A stretch of DNA of 64,000 nt from Psychrobacillus sp. OK028 (GCF_900103605.1 NZ_FNHY01000003.1:394753-458752), one strand, 5' to 3'; positions 27,533 to 35,877 are shown, counted from the first letter of the stretch. Notes: generated by a model not told the origin, from the sequence alone. Numbers and translations are program-made.

Positions 27533-27598
27533 TTCAACTAAACTGCCGGGTTTGTAAAAAAAGGCTCTACTCCTTTATTGAAGTAAAGCAGCAGTTAG
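27533..27598 (-). repeat. Cassette repeat, GCTTTACT type
   Basis: TTCAACTAAACTGCCGGG left, GGCTCTACTCC...AGTAAAGC centre, right end AGCAGTTAGCC, which has lost the usual GTTGAA. Confidence 0.75.
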
Positions 27599-27779
27599 CC
27601 ATCCACGCAGCACAAAATAGCGCTGCACCAAAGAGAATGAAAATTGTTAATGGAGTGAATACTAGAAGTCTACCAAAAACAATAGACTTAATAATGTCTG
27701 CTCCCCTCTTTTTTTTACGGTTAAGTAGGGGCTTCTTAAGTGTTGTCATTTTTCTTTTCTTAAAGAAATTAATTTTCAA
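27567..27779 (-). CDS. Small membrane protein reading into the repeat
   Basis: The 70-residue frame has a basic N-terminus (KKPLLNRKKKRG) and one helix (FGRLLVFTPLTIFILFGAAL). Its last 11 or so residues and its stop are encoded by the repeat. A weak site precedes the internal ATG (residue 11). It may be a truncated gene whose end is supplied by the repeat. Confidence 0.4.
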   Translation of the reverse strand: MKINFFKKRKMTTLKKPLLNRKKKRGADIIKSIVFGRLLVFTPLTIFILFGAALFCAAWMANCCFTSIKE

Positions 27780-27781
27780 TG

Positions 27782-27822
27782 TAGTTTAAGAAGAACAGAG
27801 ATGCTTATTAAACAATTGCGCC
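27782..27822 (-). repeat. Secondary 'tag' repeat, copy 2
   Basis: TAGTTTAAGAAGAACAGAG and ATGCTTATTAAACAATTGCG match the tag at 26380 with a few changes. Confidence 0.65.
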
Positions 27823-27838
27823 CAATTGCTTCAAACTT

Positions 27839-28432
27839 TTATTTATGAGATACATCATAAAAAACGGTGGTATAGTAATCAAAACCTGCCCAGAAATCTC
27901 CTTGTAAATTACCTAACATCCTTTGCAAATCACTTCTCGAAAAATATTTTCCGTTTCTTATAAATCTAATACGCTCTTCCAGGTTCAGAAAATTATTTAT
28001 GCTATCAACCAGGTATATCCTTTCTTCTCTGGAATAATCTCCTTCAGAAACAAGGTCTAACATGGTATTTCTTGCCTGTTGTACATTGAAAAGCATTCTA
28101 TCCAGTTTATCTTTGTCAATTGTTTTGGAGTCCGTGCCGATCAGCCATTCTTGTTCAAAAATCGGAAGAATAAATTGAGTTCGATTTACCGTAGGATTGT
28201 AATGATCACTTTCTAAATCCTTTTTTAGATCTTTCTCATAGGCAGCTTTAAACTCGCCAATCTCTTCTTCGTAGGTTTTGCCATTATGAGTTTCCGAACC
28301 AGGATGATATGTAAAGCTTTGATGGACGCTAAAAAGCGATAATGGATAATACCAAGATATGAAAGCTATAACAAGTACAATAAATACTCCTGTACCTATC
28401 CCCCAGACCTTCCTTTTACGTTTTGTATTCAT
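27839..28432 (-). CDS. Membrane-anchored extracellular protein of unknown family (cassette gene)
   Basis: The 197-residue protein has a basic start (MNTKRKRK), one signal-anchor helix at 10-28, and a hydrophilic, mostly helical domain (DRMLFNVQQARNTMLDLVSE, FLNLEERIRFIRNGKYFSRS). It is likely exposed outside the membrane. The family is not recognised. Confidence 0.6.
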   Translation of the reverse strand: MNTKRKRKVWGIGTGVFIVLVIAFISWYYPLSLFSVHQSFTYHPGSETHNGKTYEEEIGEFKAAYEKDLKKDLESDHYNPTVNRTQFILPIFEQEWLIGTDSKTIDKDKLDRMLFNVQQARNTMLDLVSEGDYSREERIYLVDSINNFLNLEERIRFIRNGKYFSRSDLQRMLGNLQGDFWAGFDYYTTVFYDVSHK

Positions 28433-28530
28433 ATAAATCCCCTTTATCTTCAGACTAATCCGCTTACTTGTTTATTATGATGGTTATATAACAATCTGGC
28501 CCGGAAGTTGAATACAAGTTAAACAAACCT

Positions 28531-28610
28531 CTTAAACTAACCTGTCGCTTTAGTTCAAAATAGAAAAAAAGATTTACCCCTTCTTGAAGTAAAGCAGCCG
28601 TTTGTTGAAG
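28531..28610 (-). repeat. Cassette repeat, GCTTTACT type (GATTTACC arm)
   Basis: CTTAAACTAACCTGTCGC left, GATTTACCCC...AGTAAAGC centre, AGCCGTTTGTTGAAGAAG right. Confidence 0.85.
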
Positions 28611-28654
28611 AAGAAAATTGCACCGGATATTGGACAAACATACCCAAAACACCC

Positions 28655-29074
28655 CTAAGCCCCAATTCCTCCAAAATGGGTTTCCTCACCATTCTTAAAT
28701 ACTTTCAAGTACTCATAGTCCCCTTTGAGATTTATTTTATATAACTTATATGTGTCTGCTTCTTCCTCAGAAATAGAAATGTCGTTCAGGTAAATGTTTA
28801 TCGAATTTTCGTCCGTTTTAATATCTATATCTCCAAACCCTTTACCATCGTCCAAGAAATCTTGATTAAGATACAAATAGCGGTGGCCTTTAGAATCGTT
28901 GTATATATAAATACCAGTTCCTGTACCTTTTTCATCATTTTCTACATTCTCAATAAAACTTTTCACATTGTCAGTTGAGTTTTCTAAATTAATTTCTGAA
29001 ATAGTTACTTTATCCATCCCACATCCAGTTAGAATGCCGCAAACCATTAAAGTTAGTAATAATATTCGCTTCAA
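28655..29074 (-). CDS. Lipoprotein (cassette gene)
   Basis: The 139-residue protein starts at TTG behind AAAGGGGTTGG and has a short lipobox LTGCGM (Cys18). The mature domain is acidic and beta-rich (GIYIYNDSKGHRYLYLNQDF, INIYLNDISIS), like the small beta-fold lipoproteins of DUF4362 or DUF3221 type, but I cannot assign it. Expected on the outer membrane face. Confidence 0.65.
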   Translation of the reverse strand: MKRILLLTLMVCGILTGCGMDKVTISEINLENSTDNVKSFIENVENDEKGTGTGIYIYNDSKGHRYLYLNQDFLDDGKGFGDIDIKTDENSINIYLNDISISEEEADTYKLYKINLKGDYEYLKVFKNGEETHFGGIGA

Positions 29075-29110
29075 ATTTTTCCAACCCCTTTGTTTGTTTT
29101 ACCACATCTT

Positions 29111-29155
29111 TTCACAATCTGACCGATTGTTGAAGAAAGGTTATTCAACTAAATC
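29111..29155 (-). repeat. Cassette repeat remnant
   Basis: TTTCACAATCTGACCGATTG plus TTGAAGAA, then TTCAACTAAATC. Two ends are joined with little centre. Confidence 0.5.
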
Positions 29156-29468
29156 TTCCATTAACATTCGTAACATTTTCATTTGTTTTAGAATATAGAT
29201 ATCCTATCAACGAAAACGAAGCCAACATAATAGTTAAAATCAAAAAGATATTCATAACTCCTATCATTATAAAAGGGCTTAATACAATAATAGTTAAGGA
29301 TGATAAAACCAATACTACAAGGAAAAATTGATTGACTCCTTTTCTTTTTTCAAACGGAATAAAATAAAATACAGGGTATAAAATAATCGCACTAATAAAC
29401 ATAACAAATAATATCAAGACCAAATAAAAGACTAAAAACATAATAATCCCCACTCTTTTCTTATTCAA
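29145..29468 (-). CDS. Three-helix membrane protein (cassette gene)
   Basis: The 107-residue protein has hydrophobic helices at about 8-30, 47-66 and 68-90. Its TGA stop (29145-29147) is formed by the TTCAACTAA end of a repeat. No family recognised. Confidence 0.55.
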   Translation of the reverse strand: MNKKRVGIIMFLVFYLVLILFVMFISAIILYPVFYFIPFEKRKGVNQFFLVVLVLSSLTIIVLSPFIMIGVMNIFLILTIMLASFSLIGYLYSKTNENVTNVNGRFS

Positions 29469-29494
29469 CTATAGGGCCGCTTTAGTTGAACAAG
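29464..29494 (-). repeat. Cassette repeat, short copy
   Basis: TTCAACTATAGGGCCGC and TTTAGTTGAACAAG form a compact inverted pair without the central hairpin. Confidence 0.65.
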
Positions 29495-29533
29495 CAATAG
29501 CACTATTATGATTACTATAAAAAAAACAATCTT

Positions 29534-29698
29534 CTATTCTATTTTATCGTTTAATATTGATTTTATTTCCTCTAATAATTTATACTGCTTTTCTTGTTTC
29601 TCTAAAATCTTGCCTGTTAATTTTCTTAATGTTATTGTAATAGACCATAAAAATACCCATAAAAATATTATTATTGCTAAGGCTTCTATAAGAATCAC
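29534..29698 (-). CDS. Small membrane protein (54 aa)
   Basis: The frame encodes one hydrophobic helix (ALAIIIFLWVFLWSITITL) then a charged helix (LEKQEKQYKLLEEIKSILND). The start is uncertain: GTG at 29696-29698 overlaps a possible site GGGAAGG. The layout, TM helix then coiled coil, resembles the 58-residue gene at 40933. Confidence 0.4.
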   Translation of the reverse strand: MILIEALAIIIFLWVFLWSITITLRKLTGKILEKQEKQYKLLEEIKSILNDKIE

Positions 29699-29821
29699 CT
29701 TCCCTTTACTTTTACTTCAACCTAATTAAACATGCCCTTTTACTTAATACGTTTGGAATAAATAGAAGTTCCAAAATTAAACAATTTTCCTTTTAGAATT
29801 TTTTAAAAATTCATTTGACTT

Positions 29822-29898
29822 ATTGAAATAACCTGCATCGTTAGTCAAATAAGAAAAAAGCTTTACTCCTTCTTGAAGTAAAGCACCCGTCAGTTAAG
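29822..29898 (-). repeat. Cassette repeat, GCTTTACT type
   Basis: ATAACCTGCATCGTTAGTC left, AAGCTTTACTCC...AGTAAAGC centre, ACCCGTCAGTTAAG right. The next stop codon is 17 bp away. Confidence 0.9.
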
Positions 29899-29914
29899 GG
29901 TATTCAATTTACTC

Positions 29915-30364
29915 TCATTTAATTGTGTACTTAAATAAAAGCTCTCCATTATTCGGGTCTTTCTCATTCATGAACTCAAACCCTATATTTTTGTATAAGT
30001 TATAAGCTGTTCTATTTTCTTCAGTGATACTTAAATATATAACGTTTACTCCATATTCTTTTGAAACCATATCAATGAGTTTCATCATCGCAAGTTTCCC
30101 ATAGCCTTTGCCTTGATGTTTTTCATCTATTATTATTCTATCAATCCAAGTATCTTTATTAAGACCAAAACAACCGTACATAGCAAAACCAATAATTTCA
30201 TCATCATAATATATAGCTACTGGATGCCATTCATGAAAGGTTTCAGCTTCTTTTAAAGATTCATCTACGGTTTCAATGAATTTTTCTTGTGCAGGCTTTA
30301 ATTTAATATTTCTAACTTTATATTCATTTGTATCATCAATATTTTTAAAATGCACATTATTCAT
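29915..30364 (-). CDS. GNAT acetyltransferase, spermidine-acetyltransferase-like (cassette gene)
   Basis: From ATG 30362-30364 the protein has 149 residues. It shows the BltD/SpeG-like layout (EWHPVAIYYDDEIIGFAMYG, then RIIIDEKHQGKGYGKLAM with the acetyl-CoA loop QGKGYGK, and AYNLYKNIGFEF). Acetylation of a polyamine or similar is possible but not shown. An upstream in-frame start seven codons earlier is less likely. Confidence 0.87.
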   Translation of the reverse strand: MNNVHFKNIDDTNEYKVRNIKLKPAQEKFIETVDESLKEAETFHEWHPVAIYYDDEIIGFAMYGCFGLNKDTWIDRIIIDEKHQGKGYGKLAMMKLIDMVSKEYGVNVIYLSITEENRTAYNLYKNIGFEFMNEKDPNNGELLFKYTIK

Positions 30365-30397
30365 GCAATCACTATACCCCCACAACTAAAAATTTTT

Positions 30398-30475
30398 TAA
30401 ATTATCCTGCCGCGTTATTTCAATAAGAAAAAAGGCTTTACTCTTTCTTGAAGTAAAGCACCCGTTAGTTGAAGA
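30398..30475 (-). repeat. Cassette repeat, GCTTTACT type
   Basis: AATTATCCTGCCGCGTTATT left, GGCTTTACTC...AGTAAAGC centre, ACCCGTTAGTTGAAGAAG right. Confidence 0.92.
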
Positions 30476-30526
30476 AGGAATATTATCTAACCAGTCTCTA
30501 TAGTTAAATTAAATTCAACAAAAAAA

Positions 30527-30551
30527 GCGTTAATCCTTTAAGGAACAACGC
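30527..30551 (-). terminator. Terminator after the MDR oxidoreductase
   Basis: GCGTT and AACGC arms with an inner TCCTT/AAGGA pairing, then TTTTTTT on the minus strand. Confidence 0.75.
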
Positions 30552-30558
30552 ATGTTAA

Positions 30559-31515
30559 TTAAGATATGATTTGAAGGACTACCTTCCCTTTTGTACGTCC
30601 GCTTTCTACATGCCTATGAGCCTCTACGATTTGATCCAAAGGATAACACTTCTCTATAACTGGTTTTACTTTCTCTTCCTCTATAAGCTCACACAAGAAT
30701 TCTAGATCCATGTTATTAGGCTTTGCTAGATGCAGCTTAGCTTTCTTTCGACCGAGCAAGGAACCTACCAATAACTGAACTGGGTGATACATAGGATAGA
30801 GGGGGTTTTCTGTTATATAGACACCATTATCGGTTAGTGAACCTAAACAACCAAAAAAGGTCCGTTTACTTACAGCATCCAGTACGATATCGTACTTTTG
30901 TCCGTTTTTCGTGAAGTCTTCTTTCGTATAATCGAGCACGTAATGTGCGCCTAAATCTTTCACCCACTGCAGATTAGAGGTGCTACAAACTGCGGTTACC
31001 TCAGCCCCGTAGTAATTGGCAAGCTGAATTGCAAAGTGCCCGACACCCCCCGAAGCTCCGTAGATCAAAACCTTTTGCCCCGATTTTATCTTCGCTACGT
31101 CCCGCAATGCCTGAAGAGCTGTTTGAGCAGCACATGGCACGGCTGCAGCCTGTTCGAAGGTTATGTTTTTCGGCTTATGACTCAGTCCACTCTGTGGAGG
31201 GCAGACATATTCTGCGTGGGATCCGAAACAGCTTCCGTAGACATAGTCGCCATCTTTAAATCTTTGTACATTTTTACCGACCGCTTCAACGATACCCGCA
31301 ACGTCAATCCCCAATATTGATGATTTTGGTTTATTAAAACCATTATCTAATCTGGTAGGCAAATAACCCTTCCGATATAGACAATCAAACTGATTGACCG
31401 AAGCATTATGTACTCTAATCAGTACCCGATCGTCATTCTTTATAGAAGGTAGTTCAACTTCATTTATCCTAAGTACCTCCGGGGATCCATACGAACTGTA
31501 AACGGCTGCTCTCAT
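30559..31515 (-). CDS. Zinc-less medium-chain dehydrogenase / quinone oxidoreductase
   Basis: The protein of 318 residues starts at ATG 31513-31515 behind TGGGAGGTTG. It has the GroES-like half (MRAAVYSSYGSPEVL, then GIDVAGIVEAVGKNV), and the NADPH Rossmann motif GASGGVGHFAIQLANYYGAE. No zinc-binding cysteine set is visible, so it is of the quinone oxidoreductase/NADPH:alkenal type. It has its own terminator, longer length and ordinary codon use, and lies between two repeats. Confidence 0.9.
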   Translation of the reverse strand: MRAAVYSSYGSPEVLRINEVELPSIKNDDRVLIRVHNASVNQFDCLYRKGYLPTRLDNGFNKPKSSILGIDVAGIVEAVGKNVQRFKDGDYVYGSCFGSHAEYVCPPQSGLSHKPKNITFEQAAAVPCAAQTALQALRDVAKIKSGQKVLIYGASGGVGHFAIQLANYYGAEVTAVCSTSNLQWVKDLGAHYVLDYTKEDFTKNGQKYDIVLDAVSKRTFFGCLGSLTDNGVYITENPLYPMYHPVQLLVGSLLGRKKAKLHLAKPNNMDLEFLCELIEEEKVKPVIEKCYPLDQIVEAHRHVESGRTKGKVVLQIIS

Positions 31516-31712
31516 CTTACAACCTCCCAGTATATTTTTCAATTCGTTATTAGTTATACATTTAATATGATTCGCTTAAATAGCTATAAATTCACTTAGT
31601 CAATTTAGTCATGCTATTTTGAACAATAATTAGTTCCCTGTATCTATATACTTATTGACCTTGTTTTAGAACAAATTTGGATTGCATTAACTAAAACGCT
31701 TTTTATTTATTG

Positions 31713-31790
31713 TTCAACTAACCTGCCGCATTAGTTTAATAAGAAAAAAGGCTTTAATCCTCCTTGAAGTAAAGCACCCGTTAGTTGAAT
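31713..31790 (-). repeat. Cassette repeat, GCTTTACT type
   Basis: TTCAACTAACCTGCCGC left, GGCTTTAATCC...AGTAAAGC centre, ACCCGTTAGTTGAATAAC right: the GTTGAAT end fits GTTRRRY exactly. Confidence 0.92.
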
Positions 31791-31801
31791 AACCAGAGGA
31801 A

Positions 31802-32221
31802 CTAACGCCACCATTCTTTAACTATTTTTTTATATGCTTTGCCATTTTTATCAACTATTTCAACTAGACAATTATAAGTTTCTAATTCTTTACCTGAAAT
31901 ACCAATGTGGGGGTTTTCTAAATTAAATTCTATAGCTGCTGTTGCAGATTTAACATTATCTAGTGAAATATTTTCACCTTTTAAAAGTTTTTCAAAGTTC
32001 TTCCCTAGATCATTCAAAGCACCCTTTATGACAGGGATTTCAAAAGCTTTAGGATTGATACTTCCACCTAGAATATCTATAACTAAACTCTCCATATTTT
32101 TCTCTTTAGCAATATTAAATAAATGTTCAATAACATATCCATCATCTCGATAATTCATTAAGCTTAAAAAACTATGAACAGTGTTATGTCCTATGCTTTT
32201 TAACAATTTTAACTTAGCCAT
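31802..32221 (-). CDS. Helical protein of unknown family (cassette gene)
   Basis: The 139-residue protein starts at ATG behind GGGGTGAC. It is mostly helical with no signal or membrane segment (YVIEHLFNIAKEKNMESLVI; ALNDLGKNFEKLLKG). It ends WW R. Cytoplasmic and of unknown function; such small globular proteins are common cassette cargo. Confidence 0.6.
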   Translation of the reverse strand: MAKLKLLKSIGHNTVHSFLSLMNYRDDGYVIEHLFNIAKEKNMESLVIDILGGSINPKAFEIPVIKGALNDLGKNFEKLLKGENISLDNVKSATAAIEFNLENPHIGISGKELETYNCLVEIVDKNGKAYKKIVKEWWR

Positions 32222-32229
32222 TTTGTCAC

Positions 32230-32267
32230 CCCTCTGTTCTTTAACTAAACTGCTGCGTTAGTTCAAC
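32230..32267 (-). repeat. Cassette repeat, left half only
   Basis: TTAACTAAACTGCTGCG and TTAGTTCAAC. The adjacent pseudogene stop (TGA 32263-32265) lies inside it. Confidence 0.7.
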
Positions 32268-32626
32268 TTTCCTTCAGCTTTTCAAGTAACTTATGGGCAT
32301 GATTGTATGTTGTATTTCGTGAAATTATTTTTTCTAATACTTCAATCGCAAGTTCCCTATCTCCTTCTTCAATAAGTGATTCAGCATATTGGACGCCAAC
32401 TTTATCGTGATTAGCATTTTTGGAAGTAAGCTGTTTGAATATATGTTTTTGCTTCCGAATCTCTATTTAATTTCATTAGACATTCATAGATTCTTGCATA
32501 TGTTCTTGAGTGCTCGGATAATTCGTTTGATTTAAGAAAACAATTCAAAGCTTTTTCATATTCCATTTTCTCAAACTGCAATAACCCTTCTTGGTACAAA
32601 AGGTATGACTGTTCGTTGTTATCCAT
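32263..32626 (-). pseudogene. TPR-repeat protein with frameshift (cassette gene)
   Basis: From ATG 32624-32626 behind AAAGGAACG the frame encodes TPR-like helices (YLLYQEGLLQFEKMEYEKAL, FLKSNELSEHSRTYARIYEC) and stops at 32411-32413. In the next frame TPR-like sequence continues (VGVQYAESLIEEGDRELAIE, HAHKLLEKLKES) to TGA at 32263-32265. One base shift near 32420-32435 explains it. The intact protein would have about 121 residues and ends exactly in the repeat. Confidence 0.7.
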
Positions 32627-32654
32627 ATTTTCTCGTTCCTTTCTGAAACTCTTG

Positions 32655-32732
32655 TTCAACTAAACTGCACTGTTAGTTCAATAAGAAAAAAAAGGCTTTA
32701 CTCCTTCTTGAAGTAAAGCACCCGTTAGTTGA
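32655..32732 (-). repeat. Cassette repeat, GCTTTACT type
   Basis: TTCAACTAAACTGCACTG left, GGCTTTACTCC...AGTAAAGC centre, ACCCGTTAGTTGAG right. Confidence 0.92.
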
Positions 32733-32752
32733 GTAAGCTATTTTAAGGACTT

Positions 32753-33625
32753 CTAATACAAAGAAATTTCGGATAGACACTTTTCAATACTCTTATTAAG
32801 TGGTATTAATTCACAATTCATATTAACTTTGATGTAAAAACTCTTCAAGAATGTCTTACAGTTAGAATATAATAACCAATACTCTTCTTCCGCCAACTGT
32901 TCTTTTTGAATTTTCAGTTCTGTTGGCACATTTTGTATTAATGTTATTATTTCTGCTTGATCTAACCCGTTATTCACCATTTCTAGTATAGGAATTAAAA
33001 TCCTTTCATCTTCATCGTGGATATAAACACTAGTTGAAACAAATACCTTATTCCATAGTACTTTAAATAATTCCAAGTAAAATTTCTGATCTATTTTTGA
33101 ACTCTTTACAAGTTCATCAATAGCGTCAGATACATGAGCTATACTATGAGCCCAGCCTTTTGCAGATATATATCCCCGTAAATCCTTCTCCAAGTATATA
33201 TAATCGACTAATTTATCTTTTATTTTTAACATCATTTCGCGAGAGAGAAAGTTATCTACATTATCCCTATATAGAATAAGTGCTATTAAAAGAGTAGTAA
33301 ATGACCTAGTAAAAACAGTATCAGTTTCATTTTCTCCAATTCCCTTAAATAACAAGTCACTTAAGCACAATTCAAGTAGTTCATTTAATAACTCATGCTC
33401 AATTTGATTTTTTTCTACAATTAATTGATAAAAAGAGCTATAAATTAATTTGTCTCTAAGTTCACTATCAGTTGAGCCAATATGCTCAACCATAGATTTG
33501 ACTATACTAGCTTTATATTCTTCTTCCCAAGTTCTACTCCCGCTCTTAATTTCCATTAAGATTTTTTTCAGTTCAATCCCCTTCAATGGAACAGCATTTC
33601 TATAACTTAATTCTAACCTTTCCAT
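32753..33625 (-). CDS. DUF2785 family protein (cassette gene)
   Basis: The protein of 290 residues from ATG 33623-33625 is long for this array. It is all-helical and holds the DUF2785 signature GWAHSIAHVSDAIDELVKS near the middle (His and Asp conserved). Members are cytoplasmic and of unknown biochemical function. The start follows AAAGGGGAT. Confidence 0.8.
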   Translation of the reverse strand: MERLELSYRNAVPLKGIELKKILMEIKSGSRTWEEEYKASIVKSMVEHIGSTDSELRDKLIYSSFYQLIVEKNQIEHELLNELLELCLSDLLFKGIGENETDTVFTRSFTTLLIALILYRDNVDNFLSREMMLKIKDKLVDYIYLEKDLRGYISAKGWAHSIAHVSDAIDELVKSSKIDQKFYLELFKVLWNKVFVSTSVYIHDEDERILIPILEMVNNGLDQAEIITLIQNVPTELKIQKEQLAEEEYWLLYSNCKTFLKSFYIKVNMNCELIPLNKSIEKCLSEISLY

Positions 33626-33662
33626 ATTATCTATCCCCTTTTCTATTATCATAGACCTCTTT

Positions 33663-33753
33663 TTAAACTAAACTGCTGCGTTAGTTCAATAAGAAAAAGA
33701 AAAAGCCACCTCTAAAGGCAGCCACTTGTTCAGCTAAAGCAACCGTTAGTTAA
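33663..33753 (-). repeat. Cassette repeat, GCCACC-type centre
   Basis: TTAAACTAAACTGCTGCG left, GCCACCTCTAAAGGCAGCCAC centre (split: GCCACCTCTAAAGG, CAGCCAC), CAGCTAAAGCAACCG and TTAGTTAAA right. Confidence 0.88.
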
Positions 33754-33869
33754 AAAATACCATTCTCACCATTTAACCGTTTTACCTCTTTCTCTAAATA
33801 ATCTAGACGTTTATGGATTCGATAAACAATTGGCAGATATGCAATAACGATAATAATTAACCATCCCAT
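33750..33869 (-). CDS. 39-aa membrane peptide whose stop lies in the repeat
   Basis: The ATG at 33867-33869 has AAAGGGGAAAT upstream. The peptide has one helix (MGWLIIIVIAYLPIVY) and a basic, coiled-coil-like tail (RIHKRLDYLEKEVKRLNGEN). Its TAA stop is the end of the repeat (GTTAGTTAA). Too short for standard ORF calling, but the site and composition look real. Confidence 0.6.
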   Translation of the reverse strand: MGWLIIIVIAYLPIVYRIHKRLDYLEKEVKRLNGENGIF

Positions 33870-33950
33870 TGATTAATTTCCCCTTTAATCAAACTGTATT
33901 ATTTTTCATTAATTGTAACATTTTATTCATTTCGATACAGGTTTCTTTTG

Positions 33951-34029
33951 TTCAACTAACCTGCTTCGTTAGTTGAATAAGAAAAAAAAGCTTTACTCTT
34001 TCTTGAAGTAAAGCACCCGTTAGTACAAT
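33951..34029 (-). repeat. Cassette repeat, GCTTTACT type
   Basis: TTCAACTAACCTGCTTCG left, AGCTTTACTC...AGTAAAGC centre, ACCCGTTAGTACAATAAC right. Confidence 0.92.
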
Positions 34030-34092
34030 AACAAAAAGAGTTACCTATTTACCTAGTGCTAACTTCCTTACCACTAAAACAAATAACATCAT

Positions 34093-34542
34093 TTATTTGG
34101 ATTTCCATTCATATTGAATATCTGGTAAATTTTCTTCATTTTCATGTCCTCTATTTATGATTTCAAATCCTTGGTTTTCATAAAACCGTTGTGCTTTTTC
34201 ATTTACTTCGAATGTGTACAATGTTAGTTTCCCACTTGATTGTGCTTTCGCTTTATCAAGTAATGTCCGACCTATGCCGATACCCTGATACTCTAAATGA
34301 ATATATAGTTGGCTTATTTCCCTATCGTTATAGGCAATCATTCCAACAACATCTTCATCAATTAACGCTAAATCTATTTGAAACTGTTCAGGTAATATGT
34401 GATTTAAAAAATAGACGTGATTTTCAAAGTCATGAATTTCTTTTTGACCAATAGCCTGTTCCTTACTAACTCGCCACATTTCCACTGTTTGATCTGCGTA
34501 TTTGGTGTTATAAGGAATAATACTGATATTATGTTGCTTCAT
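34093..34542 (-). CDS. GNAT acetyltransferase (cassette gene)
   Basis: The 149-residue GNAT has IDEDVVGMIAYNDREISQLY, then IHLEYQGIGIGRTLLDKAKA (acetyl-CoA loop QGIGIGR) and FYENQGFEIINRG. The start ATG is preceded by GAGGTGGC. Acceptor unknown. It lies between a full repeat and a compact one. Confidence 0.87.
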   Translation of the reverse strand: MKQHNISIIPYNTKYADQTVEMWRVSKEQAIGQKEIHDFENHVYFLNHILPEQFQIDLALIDEDVVGMIAYNDREISQLYIHLEYQGIGIGRTLLDKAKAQSSGKLTLYTFEVNEKAQRFYENQGFEIINRGHENEENLPDIQYEWKSK

Positions 34543-34576
34543 GTTATGCCACCTCAGAATTTTTTTTAGAATGTCC

Positions 34577-34662
34577 TGTTAAACTAAAGCACCCTTTAGT
34601 TTAATAAGGAAAAATTAATCTTATTAAGACATAATAGAATAGTATCCTGTTAGTTGAATAAG
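34577..34662 (-). repeat. Compact cassette repeat plus second end
   Basis: 34577-34606 is a near-perfect palindrome: TTAAACTAAAG, loop CACCC, TTTAGTTTAA, without the usual centre. A second right end CCTGTTAGTTGAATAAG follows at 34646-34662. Confidence 0.75.
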
Positions 34663-34673
34663 CACCTTCTCTC

Positions 34674-34705
34674 TTACTACACATTATAGTCGTAATGTGT
34701 AGTAA
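34674..34705. promoter_or_regulatory. Large perfect palindrome upstream of the sigma factor gene
   Basis: Arms TTACTACACATTA and TAATGTGTAGTAA (13 bp, no mismatch) flank TAGTCG. There is no T-run, so it is unlikely to be a terminator. The TACTACA/TGTAGTA-like core recalls BlaI/CopY- or GntR-type operators. Confidence 0.55.
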
Positions 34706-34839
34706 CACTCTGCCTATTTAGTCTTTCTTGCTATTGCTTTGGAACAAATTTTAGTATCTTTAATTTTTATTTAATAAGCCGTATAATTTTTCTATTCTCA
34801 AACGTCTATTTATTGTAAGTACATTAGGAGGGAAAATAT

Positions 34840-35778
34840 ATGGAACTTAGTAATAACATTGACAAGGTTTTTTTGGATGAAACTCGAAAATTAAGAGATG
34901 AATTTGAAGAAATAGTTTCAGTATACTCATCAGATCTGTGGAACTATTGTAAATATGTAACTGGTTCCCCTTGGGATGGCGAAGATCTTTTTCAAGAGAC
35001 AATGATTAAGTCCTTTGGATTGCTGCCACAACGTTGGAGTGAGATTACTGATAAAAAATACTATCTCTTCAAAGTTGCAACAAACACCTGGCTAGACCAA
35101 TGTAGAAAGCTCAAACGTGAAATAGGAACTTTAGATGAAGTACCTGAGCCAAGTCTTGATTTTTCAGATCGTCTATTATTAGAAGAGATTCTAATATCCT
35201 TAGAGTCGAATTTGACGGTTAAACAAACAGCAGCATTTCTACTATTAGATATTTTCCAGTTTAGTGCAGATGAAGTAGCTGGTATTGTCCAAAGCACTCC
35301 AGGTGGTGTATATTCTTCAGTTCAACGAGCAAGAAGAAAATTAGCTTCTTTGGATTTTTCAGAATCAAAAACTAAAATAGATACACAAAGTCATAGCGTA
35401 ACCATTCAAGCATACTTAGAAGCCTTTAATAATGGAGATTTAAATAGTATGTTAAGATTATTTAGTGATCAAGCACAAAATGAAGCGTTCTTTGGATTCC
35501 AGGAATTTTCTAAAGAGGAGATGCGAAAAGGTTCTCTAAGATTTGGATTGCCTGGCCATACTGCTAAAGAAATAGAACTTTGGGGTAAACCAGTTATTAT
35601 TGTGCTAACTACTAATGGCCATAGTCCTGAAATACATGACATTCAGATACAAGAGATTGAAAACGGTAAAATAGTAAGCCATAAAAGTTATTTTTTCAGG
35701 AAAGAATTTATTTTAGCTGCTGCTGAAGAACTTGGAATAAAGGCACAATTAGTAAAACCACCAGTAAGTTGGAATTAA
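34840..35778 (+). CDS. ECF sigma factor with C-terminal SnoaL-like domain
   Basis: The 312-residue protein has sigma region 2 (WNYCKYVTGSPWDGEDLFQE), region 4 (LTVKQTAAFLLLDIFQFSAD and the helix-turn-helix GVYSSVQRARRKL), and a SnoaL-like domain of about 110 residues (AYLEAFNNGDLNSMLRLFSD). This is the layout of ECF41/56-type sigma factors, in which the fused domain controls activity, and no separate anti-sigma is needed. ATG start behind AGGAGGG, own terminator. Targets are unknown. Confidence 0.88.
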   Translation: MELSNNIDKVFLDETRKLRDEFEEIVSVYSSDLWNYCKYVTGSPWDGEDLFQETMIKSFGLLPQRWSEITDKKYYLFKVATNTWLDQCRKLKREIGTLDEVPEPSLDFSDRLLLEEILISLESNLTVKQTAAFLLLDIFQFSADEVAGIVQSTPGGVYSSVQRARRKLASLDFSESKTKIDTQSHSVTIQAYLEAFNNGDLNSMLRLFSDQAQNEAFFGFQEFSKEEMRKGSLRFGLPGHTAKEIELWGKPVIIVLTTNGHSPEIHDIQIQEIENGKIVSHKSYFFRKEFILAAAEELGIKAQLVKPPVSWN

Positions 35779-35877
35779 ATATTTTGAAATGTCAAAAGAC
35801 CTCTTTGGTGCTTTCTTTCAAAGAAAAGGGTTGAATATTTACTTTCTGGATTTTGATGGAAATGTATTAAATATTTT

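Noticed and set aside
31029..31320. Overlapping + strand frames inside the MDR oxidoreductase
   Set aside because: Shadow frames of the minus-strand gene with no site and no recognisable protein.
34840..35778. Toxin-antitoxin pair within the array
   Set aside because: I looked for adjacent small overlapping genes of known TA families, as expected in large integrons, and found none I could support.
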